A DNA stretch of 64,000 nt from Pseudomonas capsici (GCF_017165765.1 NZ_JAFGZD010000011.1:1-64000), one strand, 5' to 3'; counted from the stretch's first letter, positions 1-9,378 are shown. The notes: generated by a model from the letters alone, not told the origin. Numbers and translations are program-made.

Positions 1-25
1 CGGAGCGAAGCAACCGTGTCGTTAT

Positions 26-967
26 TCAAGCCTTTTCGCCGAAATGTTTTTGATCCCGGATCATGGCATTGAGGATCGTCAACAGCTTGCGCATGCAGGC
101 GACCAACGCGACCTTCTTCGTTTTCCCGGCAGCCAGCAGGTGGTTGTAAAACTTCTCGATGACGGGGTTATGCGTTTTCGAAGACAGGGCCGCCATGTAC
201 AACACTTTTCTCAGTTCGCCCCGGCCACCCCATATGCGCCGCTGTCCCTTGAATTTACCGCTGTCGCAGTTGAAAGGAGCCACGCCAACCAGTGCAGCCA
301 CTTGCTTGCGATTGACTCGCCCAAGCTCTGGCAGCAGTGCCAGCAACGAGAGTGCAAGCACATCGCCAACGCCTTTCACCTCGCATAACAGGTCGTAATT
401 GGCCTTCCAGATCGGGGAGGCTTTGATCGCGTCATGCAGATCGTCGTCAGTATTTTTCAGGCGCTTTCTCAGCCAGACGAGATGGGCTTTTATGTCTCTT
501 TGAAGAGCCTTGAACGTGGCCTGTTTGAGTCGATTTTCTTCCGCCACGATCATGTCGATGATCTGGCGCCGTCGAGCCAGGAGATCCGCCAACTCGTGAG
601 TACGCGCGTCCGGGATCTCACGAATGGCCGGTTTGACGGCCTGAGCGAATTCGGCGAGGACCCGCGCATCAATGGCATCGGTTTTCGCCAACCGGCCAGT
701 AGCCTTGGCGAAATTGCGCACCTGCCGTGGGTTAACGATGACAACCGGCAAGCTCGCTGCAAACAGTTCAGCCGCCACCAGTCGCTCGAATCCTCCTGTG
801 GCTTCCAGCACCACCAGGGCTGGATTGAGCGTCTTGAGGTGTTGAGTCAGACGCTGGATATCCGCCTGGCCATTAAGAAATTGCTCGACTTGTCCTGTCG
901 TGCTGATGAACGTATCCAGTGTGCTTTTGGAAATATCGATACCGACGTACACAGAGTCCTGATTCAT
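26..967 (-). CDS. IS110-family transposase (DEDD/serine recombinase)
   Basis: A 313-residue recombinase that moves its own element. The N-terminal RuvC-like DEDD domain shows Asp11 in VGIDISK, Glu55 in LEATGG and Asp97/Asp100 in KTDAIDAR. The C-terminal Tnp domain begins near residue 193 with the helix-hairpin-helix-like CEVKGVGDVLAL stretch. It carries Ser236 in a DSGKFKG motif, the position expected for the nucleophilic serine of this family. The length is normal and there is no frameshift, so the protein looks intact. I chose the ATG at 967 because MNQDSVYVGID is the usual family start; an in-frame start at 1018 would add 17 residues with no family resemblance. Known biology: IS110 recombinases act with an element-encoded bridge RNA. 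Confidence 0.93.
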   Translation of the reverse strand: MNQDSVYVGIDISKSTLDTFISTTGQVEQFLNGQADIQRLTQHLKTLNPALVVLEATGGFERLVAAELFAASLPVVIVNPRQVRNFAKATGRLAKTDAIDARVLAEFAQAVKPAIREIPDARTHELADLLARRRQIIDMIVAEENRLKQATFKALQRDIKAHLVWLRKRLKNTDDDLHDAIKASPIWKANYDLLCEVKGVGDVLALSLLALLPELGRVNRKQVAALVGVAPFNCDSGKFKGQRRIWGGRGELRKVLYMAALSSKTHNPVIEKFYNHLLAAGKTKKVALVACMRKLLTILNAMIRDQKHFGEKA

Positions 968-1110
968 GGCGTTTTCCTCGTGTCCAACCTTGCAGAATCG
1001 GGCTTGAAGCCCAGGCAACCGTTCGGACTAGATTAGGAAAGGAACCTGCCTCGACCCATGCTTCACTACGATCTCGTGATCCAAAGAACCCTCGGTCTGG
1101 GCAGGTAAAA
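26..1110 (-). mobile_element. IS110-family insertion sequence (left part of window, partly off-window)
   Basis: The element is recognised from its transposase. The end downstream of the transposase lies beyond base 1. The end upstream of the transposase start is not fixed by any visible terminal repeat, because IS110 elements often lack clear inverted repeats, so the right limit is an estimate. The 140 bases ahead of the transposase hold short hairpins (GGGCTT-G-AAGCCC at 1000-1012 and a CCTGCC/GGCAGG pairing at 1045-1105). They are the natural place for a bridge RNA if this is an IS110-group rather than an IS1111-group member. The element sits just downstream of cysS and interrupts no recognisable gene. 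Confidence 0.7.
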
Positions 1111-1118
1111 CCAGCTTA

Positions 1119-1240
1119 CAAGGAACCCCGCCGTCAGGCGGGGCCGAACCCGGAGCAATGGCTTTGGTTACTTTGGCCGAAACCAAAGTGACGCGCCGTA
1201 AAGGCGCAAGGCGGCCTCAAGCCGAACCCTTGATCGGCAA
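1119..1240. repeat. GC-rich dispersed Pseudomonas-type repeat with two hairpins
   Basis: The stretch between the insertion sequence and cysS contains a CCCCGCC-GTCA-GGCGGGG hairpin. Next comes TTTGGTTACTTTGG-CCGAAA-CCAAAGTGACGCGCC, whose halves are complementary, and then GGCGCAAGGCGGCC. Such TTTGGTTACTTTGG...CCAAAGTGACGCGCCG sequences recur in many Pseudomonas genomes and generate spurious short reading frames on both strands. I see no gene in the 376 bases between the transposase start and the cysS stop. Confidence 0.5.
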
Positions 1241-1343
1241 CCACACCACACCTGTTTGCTGCGCGACAGCGCGGCGCCAAGGCAGCGGGTGATCTCCCAC
1301 TGACACCGAACCAAGTTCGGCAACACGCGAAAGAACAGACAGG

Positions 1344-2726
1344 TCAGTCCGCCAGACGCCAAGTCGTGCCACCCTTGCCGTCTTCCAGGATCACGCCCAT
1401 GGCGGTGATCTGGTCGCGGATCCGGTCGGACTCGGCCCAGTTCTTGGCGCTGCGGGCATCCAGGCGAGCCTGGATCAGCGCTTCGACTTCAGCTGCATCG
1501 ACACGCCCTTCGGCACCGGCACGCAGGAAATCCTCCGCTTCGAGCTGCAACACGCCCAGTACACTGGCAAGTTGCTTCAGACGTGCAGCCAGACCGGCCG
1601 CAGCCACCTGATCGCTATCACGCAGACGGTTGATCTCACGCACCATCTCGAACAGCACGGCACAGGCTTCAGGCGTACCGAAGTCGTCGTTCATGGCTGC
1701 GGTGAAACGCTCGACGAACGCTTCGCCACCCGCAGGCTCGGCCACCGGCAAGCCCTTGAGCGCATGATAGAAACGCTCCAGCGCACTCTTGGACTCTTTC
1801 AGGCTGTCTTCGGAGTAGTTGATCGCGCTGCGGTAGTGGCTCGATACCAGCAGATAACGCACCACTTCCGGGTGGTATTTGGCCAGCACATCGCGAATGG
1901 TGAAGAAGTTGTTCAAGGACTTGGACATCTTCTCGCCATTGATGCGGATCATGCCGCAGTGCATCCAGGCATTGGCGTAGGTCTTGCCGGTCGCGGCCTC
2001 GCTCTGGGCGATCTCGTTTTCATGGTGCGGAAACTCCAGATCGCTGCCGCCACCATGAATGTCGAAAGTCTCACCCAGGCAGCAGGTGGACATCACCGAG
2101 CACTCGATATGCCAGCCCGGACGTCCCGGTCCCCATGGCGACTCCCAGCTCGGCTCGCCGGGCTTGACGCCTTTCCAGAGCACGAAGTCCAGCGGATCGT
2201 CCTTGGACTCGTCCACTTCGATCCGCGCACCGATGCGCAGGTCTTCGATCTTCTTGCGCGACAGCTTGCCGTAACCCAGGAACTTGCCGACGCGGTAGTA
2301 CACGTCGCCATTGCCCGGCGCATAGGCATAACCCTTGTCGATCAGGGTCTGGATCATGGCGTGCATGCCGTCGATATGATCGGTGGCACGCGGCTCCATG
2401 TCCGGCTTGAGGATGTTCAGCCGCGCTTCATCTTCGTGCATGGCATCGATCATGCGCGCCGTCAGCGCGTCGAACGACTCGCCGTTTTCACGGGCACGAT
2501 TGATGATCTTGTCATCGATATCGGTAATGTTGCGCACATAGGTCAGGTCATAACCGCTGAATCGCAACCAGCGGGTGACCAGATCGAAGGCCACCATGCT
2601 GCGCCCGTGGCCCAGGTGGCAGAAGTCGTACACGGTCATCCCGCAGACGTACATCCGCACCTTGTTGCCATCCAGCGGCTTGAAGACTTCTTTGCTCTTG
2701 GTGAGCGTGTTGTAGATCGAAAGCAC
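1344..2726 (-). CDS. cysS: Cysteinyl-tRNA synthetase
   Basis: Class I aminoacyl-tRNA synthetase that charges tRNA-Cys in the cytoplasm. The 460 residues match the family (E. coli 461). The HIGH-like motif is HLGH at 37-40 and the KMSKS loop is at 266-270. The four zinc ligands that select cysteine, Cys28, Cys209, His234 and Glu238, are all present at their E. coli positions. The C-terminal DALR and anticodon-binding part follows. The gene lies 10 bases downstream of glnS on the same strand and is probably co-transcribed with it. The start gives the canonical MLSIYNTLT N-terminus. Confidence 0.98.
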   Translation of the reverse strand: MLSIYNTLTKSKEVFKPLDGNKVRMYVCGMTVYDFCHLGHGRSMVAFDLVTRWLRFSGYDLTYVRNITDIDDKIINRARENGESFDALTARMIDAMHEDEARLNILKPDMEPRATDHIDGMHAMIQTLIDKGYAYAPGNGDVYYRVGKFLGYGKLSRKKIEDLRIGARIEVDESKDDPLDFVLWKGVKPGEPSWESPWGPGRPGWHIECSVMSTCCLGETFDIHGGGSDLEFPHHENEIAQSEAATGKTYANAWMHCGMIRINGEKMSKSLNNFFTIRDVLAKYHPEVVRYLLVSSHYRSAINYSEDSLKESKSALERFYHALKGLPVAEPAGGEAFVERFTAAMNDDFGTPEACAVLFEMVREINRLRDSDQVAAAGLAARLKQLASVLGVLQLEAEDFLRAGAEGRVDAAEVEALIQARLDARSAKNWAESDRIRDQITAMGVILEDGKGGTTWRLAD

Positions 2727-2736
2727 TGTCCTAACC

Positions 2737-4431
2737 TCAGCTCCAGGAATCCCGCAGTGTCACTGTGCGGTTGAATACCGGACGACCTGGTTTCGAGTCC
2801 TTGATGTCCGCGCAGAAATAACCTTCGCGTTCGAACTGGAAACGGTCTTCCGGTTGCGCTTGCCCCAATGAAGGTTCGGCACGACAACCGGTCAGCACTT
2901 GCAGGGAGTCTGGATTGATGTTTTCCAGGAAGGTGGCACCATCTTCGGCCTTGTCCGGGGTCGGAGAGCGGAACAGACGGTCGTACAGACGAACTTCGCA
3001 CTCGACGCTCGCCTCTGCCGGAACCCAGTGAATCACGCCCTTGACCTTGCGGCCTTCGGGGTTCTTGCCCAGGGTGTCCGGGTCGTAGGAGCAACGCAGC
3101 TCGACGATATTGCCGTCGGCGTCCTTGATGGCCTCGTCGGCGCGGATCACATAGCTGCCGCGCAGACGCACTTCACCGGCTGGCTCCAGGCGCTTGTAGC
3201 CTTTTGGCGGCTCTTCCATGTAATCGTCGCGATCGATGTAGATCTCGCGGGCGAACGGCAGCTCGCGCACACCCAGGTCTTCCTTGGGGTGGCGTGGCAG
3301 TTCGAGCTTCTCGACCTGGCCTTCCGGGTAGTTGGTGATCACGACTTTCAACGGACGCAGCACGCACATGGCACGCGGCGCGTTGCGGTCCAGGTCGTCG
3401 CGGATGCTGAATTCGAGCATCGCGAAATCCACGACGCCGTCGGAACGGTTGGTGCCGACCATTTCGCAGAAGTTGCGGATCGAAGCCGGGGTGTAGCCAC
3501 GGCGACGGAAACCCGACAGGGTCGACATGCGCGGATCGTCCCAGCCATTGACGTGCTTTTCGTCGACCAGTTGCTTGAGCTTGCGCTTGCTGGTGACGGT
3601 GTAGCTCAGGTTCAGACGCGAGAATTCGTACTGACGCGGCTTGCACGGTACTGGCAGGTTGTCCAGGAACCAGTCGTACAGCGGGCGATGGCCCTCGAAC
3701 TCCAGGGTGCAGATCGAATGCGTGATGCCTTCGATGGCATCGGACTGGCCATGAGTGAAGTCATAGTTGGGGTAGATGCACCACTTGTCGCCGGTCTGGT
3801 GGTGATGGGCATGACGAATGCGGTACAGGATCGGGTCGCGCAGGTTCATGTTCGGCGAAGCCATGTCGATCCTGGCGCGCAGTACACGGGCACCGTCCTC
3901 GAACTCGCCGGCCTTCATGCGGGCGAACAGGTCCAGGTTTTCCTCGACACTGCGCTCACGGAACGGACTGTTCTTGCCCGGCTCGGTCAGGCTGCCGCGA
4001 TATTCGCGAGCCTGCTCGGGAGTCAGGTCGTCGACATAGGCCTTGCCCGACTTGATCAGTTCCACAGCCCAGTCGTGCAGCTGGTCGAAATACTGCGAGG
4101 CATAGCGCACTTCGCCCGCCCATTCGAAACCCAGCCACTTGACGTCACTCATGATGGCGTCGATGTATTCCTGGTCTTCCTTGGCCGGGTTGGTGTCATC
4201 GAAACGCAGGTGCGTCGCGCCACCGAACTCGTTGGCCAGACCGAAGTTCACACAGATCGACTTGGCGTGACCGATATGCAGATAGCCATTAGGCTCCGGC
4301 GGAAAGCGGGTCACGATTTTGGTGTGCTTGCCTGAATCCAGGTCTGCCTGCACGATCGGACGCAGGAAATTGGTAGGGACGACAGGGCCTGCCTTTGAAT
4401 TCGCAGCGGGTTCTGGAGTGGGCTTGCTCAT
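2737..4431 (-). CDS. glnS: Glutaminyl-tRNA synthetase
   Basis: Class Ic synthetase that charges tRNA-Gln in the cytoplasm. It is 564 residues, close to the E. coli enzyme (554). The HIGH region is PPEPNGYLHIGH at 44-55 and the KMSKS-equivalent is TSKRK near 280-284. The C-terminal beta-barrel anticodon-binding domains follow. I chose the ATG at 4431, giving MSKPTPEPA. A second ATG five codons upstream (4446) is equally possible. Longer readings reach 4728, but they run into the divergent ppiB gene and show no family similarity. It is the first gene of a glnS-cysS unit and is divergent from ppiB. Confidence 0.98.
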   Translation of the reverse strand: MSKPTPEPAANSKAGPVVPTNFLRPIVQADLDSGKHTKIVTRFPPEPNGYLHIGHAKSICVNFGLANEFGGATHLRFDDTNPAKEDQEYIDAIMSDVKWLGFEWAGEVRYASQYFDQLHDWAVELIKSGKAYVDDLTPEQAREYRGSLTEPGKNSPFRERSVEENLDLFARMKAGEFEDGARVLRARIDMASPNMNLRDPILYRIRHAHHHQTGDKWCIYPNYDFTHGQSDAIEGITHSICTLEFEGHRPLYDWFLDNLPVPCKPRQYEFSRLNLSYTVTSKRKLKQLVDEKHVNGWDDPRMSTLSGFRRRGYTPASIRNFCEMVGTNRSDGVVDFAMLEFSIRDDLDRNAPRAMCVLRPLKVVITNYPEGQVEKLELPRHPKEDLGVRELPFAREIYIDRDDYMEEPPKGYKRLEPAGEVRLRGSYVIRADEAIKDADGNIVELRCSYDPDTLGKNPEGRKVKGVIHWVPAEASVECEVRLYDRLFRSPTPDKAEDGATFLENINPDSLQVLTGCRAEPSLGQAQPEDRFQFEREGYFCADIKDSKPGRPVFNRTVTLRDSWS

Positions 4432-4639
4432 AGGATCCTTGGACATACAGGTGCGCGGCCAGGGTAGGCCGACTAAATCAAAGCGCTTATCATAGCCGAA
4501 GCTGTCAAGCCCCTGACAACAGAGTGCGCATTTGAGGTGGATAAAAGCAGCAAAATACCCGAAATATGTAACCTCCCCTGTAAACTGCGCGTCAGGGTGA
4601 TACTGCGCCCCTTCATGAATGCCAAAAGAGCGAATGAGA

Positions 4640-5143
4640 ATGTCCAAAGTAAAATTGACAACCAACCACGGCGACATCGTTCTGCAACTGAATGCAGAGA
4701 AGGCTCCGATCACCGTTGCCAACTTCATCGAATACGTGAAAGCCGGCCACTACAGCAACACCATTTTCCACCGTGTCATCGGTAACTTCATGATCCAGGG
4801 CGGCGGTTTCGAGCCTGGCATGAAAGAGAAGAAAGACAAGCGTCCAAGCATCCAGAACGAAGCCAACAACGGCCTGCAGAACAAGAAGTACAGCGTTGCC
4901 ATGGCCCGCACCATGGAGCCGCATTCGGCATCCGCCCAGTTCTTCATCAACGTGGCTGACAACAGCTTCCTGAACCACAGCGCACCGACCGTTCAAGGCT
5001 GGGGCTATGCCGTGTTCGGCGAAGTGATCGAAGGCACCGAAGTGGTCGACAAGATCAAAGGCGTTGCAACCACCGGTAAAGCCGGCCACCAGGACGTACC
5101 GTCCGAAGACGTCATCATCGAGAAAGCAGAGATCGTTGAGTGA
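4640..5143 (+). CDS. ppiB: Cyclophilin-type peptidyl-prolyl cis-trans isomerase B
   Basis: Cytoplasmic cyclophilin that isomerises Xaa-Pro bonds. It is 167 residues with no signal peptide, which fits PpiB rather than periplasmic PpiA. Family hallmarks are FHRVIGNFMIQGGGF (the catalytic Arg lies in FHRV), SASAQFFINV and GYAVFGEVIEG. The ATG at 4640 gives MSKVKLTTNHGDI. An in-frame ATG at 4619 adds seven unlikely residues. The stop codon overlaps the lpxH start by four bases (GTGA), so the two genes are translationally coupled, an order I recognise from other pseudomonads. Confidence 0.97.
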   Translation: MSKVKLTTNHGDIVLQLNAEKAPITVANFIEYVKAGHYSNTIFHRVIGNFMIQGGGFEPGMKEKKDKRPSIQNEANNGLQNKKYSVAMARTMEPHSASAQFFINVADNSFLNHSAPTVQGWGYAVFGEVIEGTEVVDKIKGVATTGKAGHQDVPSEDVIIEKAEIVE

Positions 5144-5886
5144 TACTGCTGATCTCCGACCTGCATCTTGAGGAAAAACGCCCGGATATTACCCGGGCGT
5201 TTCTGGATCTACTCTCTGGCCGTGCCCGCCAGGCCACGGCGCTGTATATCCTCGGGGATTTCTTCGAGGTCTGGATCGGCGACGATGCCATGTCGCCGTT
5301 CCAGAGCTCGATCTGTCAGGCCCTGCGCGAACTGAGCGACAGCGGCACCCAGGTTTTCCTGATGCACGGCAACCGGGATTTCATGATCGGCAAGGCGTTC
5401 TGCCAGGCAGCGGGTTGCACCCTGCTGAACGATCCGAGCGTGGTTGCGCTCAACGGTGAGCCGGTACTGCTGATGCACGGCGACAGCCTCTGCACCCGGG
5501 ACGAAGGCTATATAAAGATGCGCCGCTACCTGCGCAATCCGCTGAGCCTGTGGATCCTGCGGCATCTGCCTCTGAAGACCCGACACAAGCTGGCACGCAA
5601 GCTGCGCAATGAAAGCCGCGTCCAGACCCGCATGAAAGCCAATGACATTGTCGATGTCACTCCCGATTTCATTCCTCAGGTGATGGCGCAATATGGCGTC
5701 CACACCCTGATTCACGGGCACACCCACCGCCCGGCGATTCACAAGCTACAGATTGGCGAACAGACCGCGCAGCGCATCGTGCTGGGTGACTGGGACCGCC
5801 AGGGCTGGGCCTTGCAGGTGGACGAACAGGGCTTTTCGCTCAGCCCGTTCGACTTTCCGCCAGAGCAGATGGCCCTGCTGAACTGA
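5140..5886 (+). CDS. lpxH: UDP-2,3-diacylglucosamine diphosphatase (lipid A biosynthesis)
   Basis: Hydrolyses UDP-2,3-diacylglucosamine to lipid X and UMP, the fourth step of lipid A synthesis, at the inner face of the inner membrane. The 248-residue protein has the calcineurin-like dinuclear metal signature: Asp7/His9 in SDLHLEE, Asp40 in LGDFFEVW, Asn78 in GNRD, His113 in MHGD and the GHTHRP motif near residue 194. The start is GTG at 5140, inside the ppiB stop. A REPIN-like repeat pair follows the gene. Confidence 0.97.
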   Translation: MILLISDLHLEEKRPDITRAFLDLLSGRARQATALYILGDFFEVWIGDDAMSPFQSSICQALRELSDSGTQVFLMHGNRDFMIGKAFCQAAGCTLLNDPSVVALNGEPVLLMHGDSLCTRDEGYIKMRRYLRNPLSLWILRHLPLKTRHKLARKLRNESRVQTRMKANDIVDVTPDFIPQVMAQYGVHTLIHGHTHRPAIHKLQIGEQTAQRIVLGDWDRQGWALQVDEQGFSLSPFDFPPEQMALLN

Positions 5887-5894
5887 ATCCGCCC

Positions 5895-5982
5895 CGTGGG
5901 GGAGCTTGCTCGCGACGGGCCGCGTGAAGTGTGAAAGAAATGCATCGCCAGGCCCTCTTCGCGACCAAGGTCGCTCCCACAG
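5895..5982. repeat. REPIN: two inverted REP sequences after lpxH
   Basis: One REP reads CGTGGGGGAGCTTGCTCGCG at 5895-5914. An inverted partner, CTTCGCGACCAAGGTCGCTC, begins at 5957. Each half can form its own hairpin, and together they are the typical inverted REP pair of fluorescent pseudomonads. It separates the convergent lpxH and emrB genes and may act as a transcript end. Confidence 0.75.
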
Positions 5983-6002
5983 GACCGTGCCCAACCGGGT
6001 AT

Positions 6003-7532
6003 TTAATGCCCACCCGGTCCGGCCTTGGCGGCAAACGGTGGCCTGGCCAGCCACACCAGCAGAATCAACCCCGCGAACACCCAGCCCAGCATGTAGAAGT
6101 AATCCACCGTGGACATCATGTAGGCCTGGCTGTTGAGGGTCTGCTCCAGTTGCGCATAAGCCTGTGGGCTCGCGCCTCCCAGGCTGTTGAGTGCATCACG
6201 GGTGGCCGGGTCGAAGGTGCTGATGTTTTCGCTCAGGTAAGCGTGATGCTGATCGGCGCGGCGAATCCATATCCAGGTGGTCAGCGACGCCGCAAAGCTG
6301 CCGCCCAGTGTTCTCAGGAAAGTGGCAAGACCCGAGCCGTCGGCGATCTGCTGGGGCGGCAGGTCCGAAAGCAGAATGCTCAAGGTCGGCATGAAGAACA
6401 GCGCCACACCAATCCCCATGAACAACTGCACCAGCGCCACATGCTCGAAATCCACCTCGTTGGTGAAGCCGGCGCGCATGAAGCAACTCAGGCCCATGGC
6501 CAGGAAGGCCAGACCAGCCAGCAGGCGCAGGTCGAACTTGTGGGCATATTTGCCGACGAAGGGCGACATCAACACCGGCAGGATACCGATAGGCGCCACC
6601 GCCAACCCGGCCCAGGTCGCGGTGTAACCCATCTGGGTCTGCAACCATTGGGGCAGCAGCAGGTTGATGCCGAAGAAACCGGAATAGCCGCCGATCAGCA
6701 CCAGAGTGCCGATCCGGAAGTTGCGGTAGGCAAACAGCCGCAGGTTGACGATGGGATGCTTGTCGGTCATCTCCCAGATCACGAACACCGACAGTGCAAT
6801 AACCGAAATCACCGAACCGATGACAATGAAGTTCGACTCGAACCAGTCCATGTCATTGCCCTTGTCCAGAACGATCTGCAATGCCCCGACGCCAATGATC
6901 AGGGTCAGCAATCCGACGTAATCCATGGGCTGACGACTGGTGCTCACGGGGCGCCTGGCCATTTGCGTACGCACCACCCACACCGCGAACAGGCCAATGG
7001 GAACGTTGATGAAGAAAATCCACGGCCAGCTGTAACTGTCGGTGATCCAGCCGCCCAGAATCGGCCCGGCAATCGGTGCCACCACCGTGACCATGGCCAG
7101 CAATGCCAATGCCATCCCCCTTTTGGCGGGCGGATAAACCGCGATCAACAGGGTCTGGGTCATGGGATACAGCGGCCCGGCAACCACGCCCTGCAGCACC
7201 CGGAAACCCACCAGCTCCGGCATCGACTGGGAAATCCCGCAGAGGAACGAAGCCAGCACGAACAGCAGGGTCGCCCACAGGAACAGCTTGACCTCACCGA
7301 AGCGGCGGCTGAGCCAGCCGGTCAGCGGCAACGCAATCGCGTTACTGACCGCAAACGAGGTGATAACCCAGGTGCCCTGCTCCGAACTCACCCCCAGGTT
7401 CCCGGAAATGGTCGGCAAGGCCACGTTGGCAATCGTGGTATCGAGCACTTGCATGAAGGTCGCCAGCGACAGGCCGATGGTGCACATCAACAGGCTGGGC
7501 GGCGTAAATGAGGCCGGGGCATTGTTGCTCAT
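6003..7532 (-). CDS. emrB: EmrB/QacA-type multidrug efflux MFS transporter (DHA2 family)
   Basis: Inner-membrane drug:proton antiporter of 509 residues, with the length and hydrophobic pattern of a 14-helix DHA2 protein. Motif C-like glycines (IAGPILGGWITD) and the N-terminal FMQVLDTTIANVALPTI signature place it in the EmrB group. It is the last gene of marR-emrA-emrB and lies 63 bases after emrA. It should work with EmrA and an outer-membrane TolC-type channel, which is not encoded here. Substrates cannot be read from sequence. Confidence 0.93.
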   Translation of the reverse strand: MSNNAPASFTPPSLLMCTIGLSLATFMQVLDTTIANVALPTISGNLGVSSEQGTWVITSFAVSNAIALPLTGWLSRRFGEVKLFLWATLLFVLASFLCGISQSMPELVGFRVLQGVVAGPLYPMTQTLLIAVYPPAKRGMALALLAMVTVVAPIAGPILGGWITDSYSWPWIFFINVPIGLFAVWVVRTQMARRPVSTSRQPMDYVGLLTLIIGVGALQIVLDKGNDMDWFESNFIVIGSVISVIALSVFVIWEMTDKHPIVNLRLFAYRNFRIGTLVLIGGYSGFFGINLLLPQWLQTQMGYTATWAGLAVAPIGILPVLMSPFVGKYAHKFDLRLLAGLAFLAMGLSCFMRAGFTNEVDFEHVALVQLFMGIGVALFFMPTLSILLSDLPPQQIADGSGLATFLRTLGGSFAASLTTWIWIRRADQHHAYLSENISTFDPATRDALNSLGGASPQAYAQLEQTLNSQAYMMSTVDYFYMLGWVFAGLILLVWLARPPFAAKAGPGGH

Positions 7533-7595
7533 CGCAAATCCCTTGAAACGGAGACGTTGCCCCGGCCCGAAGGTCGGGGCGTGCGGATTGGCGGA

Positions 7596-8801
7596 TCAGC
7601 GCTGCGCAGTGGCTTTATTGCCGGCGGCACTGTTGTCATGGATCAGACGCGCAATCATGGCGTCGGCATCGGCCAGTTGCTCGGCGTAGATATCGGTGCT
7701 GAAGCTCGCTTTCTTCGGCGGCTGCTGAGCCAGTACCGGACCGCTCTGGTCATGCAGATTGACATCGACCGTGGTCGACAGGCCGATCCGCAGCGGGTTG
7801 TTGGCAAGCTCATCGGGGTTGATGTGAATCCGCACCGGCACGCGCTGGACGATCTTGATCCAGTTGCCGGTTGCATTCTGGGCTGGCAACAGAGCGAAGG
7901 CACTGCCGGTCCCGGCTCCCAGGCTGTCGATGGTGCCGCTGTATTTCACCTCGCTGCCGTACAGGTCCGAAGTGATCTCGACCGGCTGGCCGATGCGCAT
8001 CTTGCCCAGTTGGGTTTCCTTGAAGTTGGCATCGATCCACAACTGATCCAGCGGGATAACGGCCATGGTTGCAGTGCCCGGTTGAATCCGTTGCCCCAGT
8101 TGCACAGTGCGCTTGGCCACGTAACCGGTCACCGGCGACACCACAGTGGTGCGGGCATCGGCCAGATACGCCTGACGCAATTGCGCAGCCGCAGCTTTCA
8201 CGTCCGGGTGAGAAGAAACCACGGTGTCATCCACCAGCGCAACGCTGCTGGCCAGTTGTTGCTGGACATTGCTCAACGAGCTTTGCGCGCTGGTCAGGTC
8301 ATCCTTGGCGTGGGACAGCTCTTCCTGGGAAATCGCCCCGCTCGCGGCCAGACTGCGACGACGGTTGTAGTTGTCCTGAGCCTTCTGCACTTCGGCACGC
8401 TGCGCAGCCAGTTGCGCCTTCATGCCATCGACATTGCTATAAAGCCCGCGTACCTGGCGAACCACCTTGGCCAGATTGGCCTCGGCGCTTTGCAGGCTGA
8501 CTTCGGCATCGCTGGGATCGAACTTGATCAGGACCTGGCCTTCACGCACCAGATCACCGTCATCGGCACCGATGCTGATCACCGTACCGGTGGTCAGCGG
8601 CGTGATTTCGACGACGTTGCCATTCACATAGGCGTCGTCGGTACTTTCGCTCCAGCGACCATAGAACTCATGCCAGGCCCACACAGCCGCACCGCCAAGG
8701 ATGACGATCAGTGCGAGCACCAGCAGCATGAATTTGCGCTTGCCCGGATTGGCATCTTCGGGCGAGCTGGCAGATGGTTTTTCAGTAGCGGCAGTAGCCA
8801 T
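7596..8801 (-). CDS. emrA: EmrA-type membrane fusion protein (HlyD family)
   Basis: Periplasmic adaptor of 401 residues that links the EmrB pump to an outer-membrane channel. It has a single N-terminal membrane anchor (about residues 24-43) and the STDDAYVNGN sequence that opens the lipoyl/barrel-sandwich domain. A long alpha-helical hairpin rich in Ala, Gln and Leu follows (about 110-200), then a beta-barrel with TTVVSPVTGYVAKRTVQLGQ. It sits between marR and emrB on one strand. Confidence 0.93.
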   Translation of the reverse strand: MATAATEKPSASSPEDANPGKRKFMLLVLALIVILGGAAVWAWHEFYGRWSESTDDAYVNGNVVEITPLTTGTVISIGADDGDLVREGQVLIKFDPSDAEVSLQSAEANLAKVVRQVRGLYSNVDGMKAQLAAQRAEVQKAQDNYNRRRSLAASGAISQEELSHAKDDLTSAQSSLSNVQQQLASSVALVDDTVVSSHPDVKAAAAQLRQAYLADARTTVVSPVTGYVAKRTVQLGQRIQPGTATMAVIPLDQLWIDANFKETQLGKMRIGQPVEITSDLYGSEVKYSGTIDSLGAGTGSAFALLPAQNATGNWIKIVQRVPVRIHINPDELANNPLRIGLSTTVDVNLHDQSGPVLAQQPPKKASFSTDIYAEQLADADAMIARLIHDNSAAGNKATAQR

Positions 8802-8875
8802 GACGAGTACCTGTAGTCGGTGAAGCAGTAATTGCGTAATAACGAGGTTCTACCGGGGATGTCGGCCGTGGCCGC

Positions 8876-9364
8876 TCATTTCGCCCCGGTGGACTTGAAG
8901 CTCAGGCGCGTGAGAGTGATGTGATCGTCGGCGGCCACCAGCACCTTGGTCAGGATTCGCTCAAGGGTCGCGACTTCCTCCTTGTCCAGTGCGGCGAAGG
9001 TGTCGTTCATCGCATCGGCGCCGATCTGCGGCAGCAGGTCCGAAAGTTTCTGCCCCTGCTCACTCAAGGCCACATGCACCTGACGCCGGTCGGCGGCTGA
9101 ACGGGTGCGCACGATCAACCCCTTTTGCTCCAGACGATCGAGCATTCGCGTCATCGAACCGCTGTCCAGAGACAGGTGCCGACACAATTCGACAGGGGTA
9201 TCGAGGGCGAACTGGGAAATGATGATCAGCACCTTGAACTGCGAGAAGGTGACGTCATAAGGCAGCAAATACTTGTCCAGCATGCGGTCCTTGAGCGCAT
9301 TGGTGCGACCGACCAACAGACCTATCAGGCTGGAATCGAAATTATCGGACGTGAAATGTTTCAA
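8876..9364 (-). CDS. MarR-family transcriptional regulator of the emrAB operon
   Basis: A 162-residue winged-helix regulator, probably a ligand-released repressor of its own operon. The recognition region reads PVELCRHLSLDSGSMTRMLD, followed by the wing RSAADRRQVHVALS. It is the first gene of marR-emrA-emrB; emrA starts 74 bases further on. The promoter directly upstream is covered by two palindromes, which supports autoregulation of the EmrR/MprA kind. The effector is unknown, although phenolic compounds are common for this family. Confidence 0.93.
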   Translation of the reverse strand: MKHFTSDNFDSSLIGLLVGRTNALKDRMLDKYLLPYDVTFSQFKVLIIISQFALDTPVELCRHLSLDSGSMTRMLDRLEQKGLIVRTRSAADRRQVHVALSEQGQKLSDLLPQIGADAMNDTFAALDKEEVATLERILTKVLVAADDHITLTRLSFKSTGAK

Positions 9365-9378
9365 GAGATCACCATAAA

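Noticed and set aside
1168..1362. A 64-codon minus-strand frame between the insertion sequence and cysS.
   Set aside because: It is generated by the dispersed TTTGGTTACTTTGG-type repeat and runs into the cysS stop region; no coding evidence.
4432..4728. N-terminal extension of glnS.
   Set aside because: It would overlap the divergent ppiB promoter and start, and the added residues are not homologous to GlnS.
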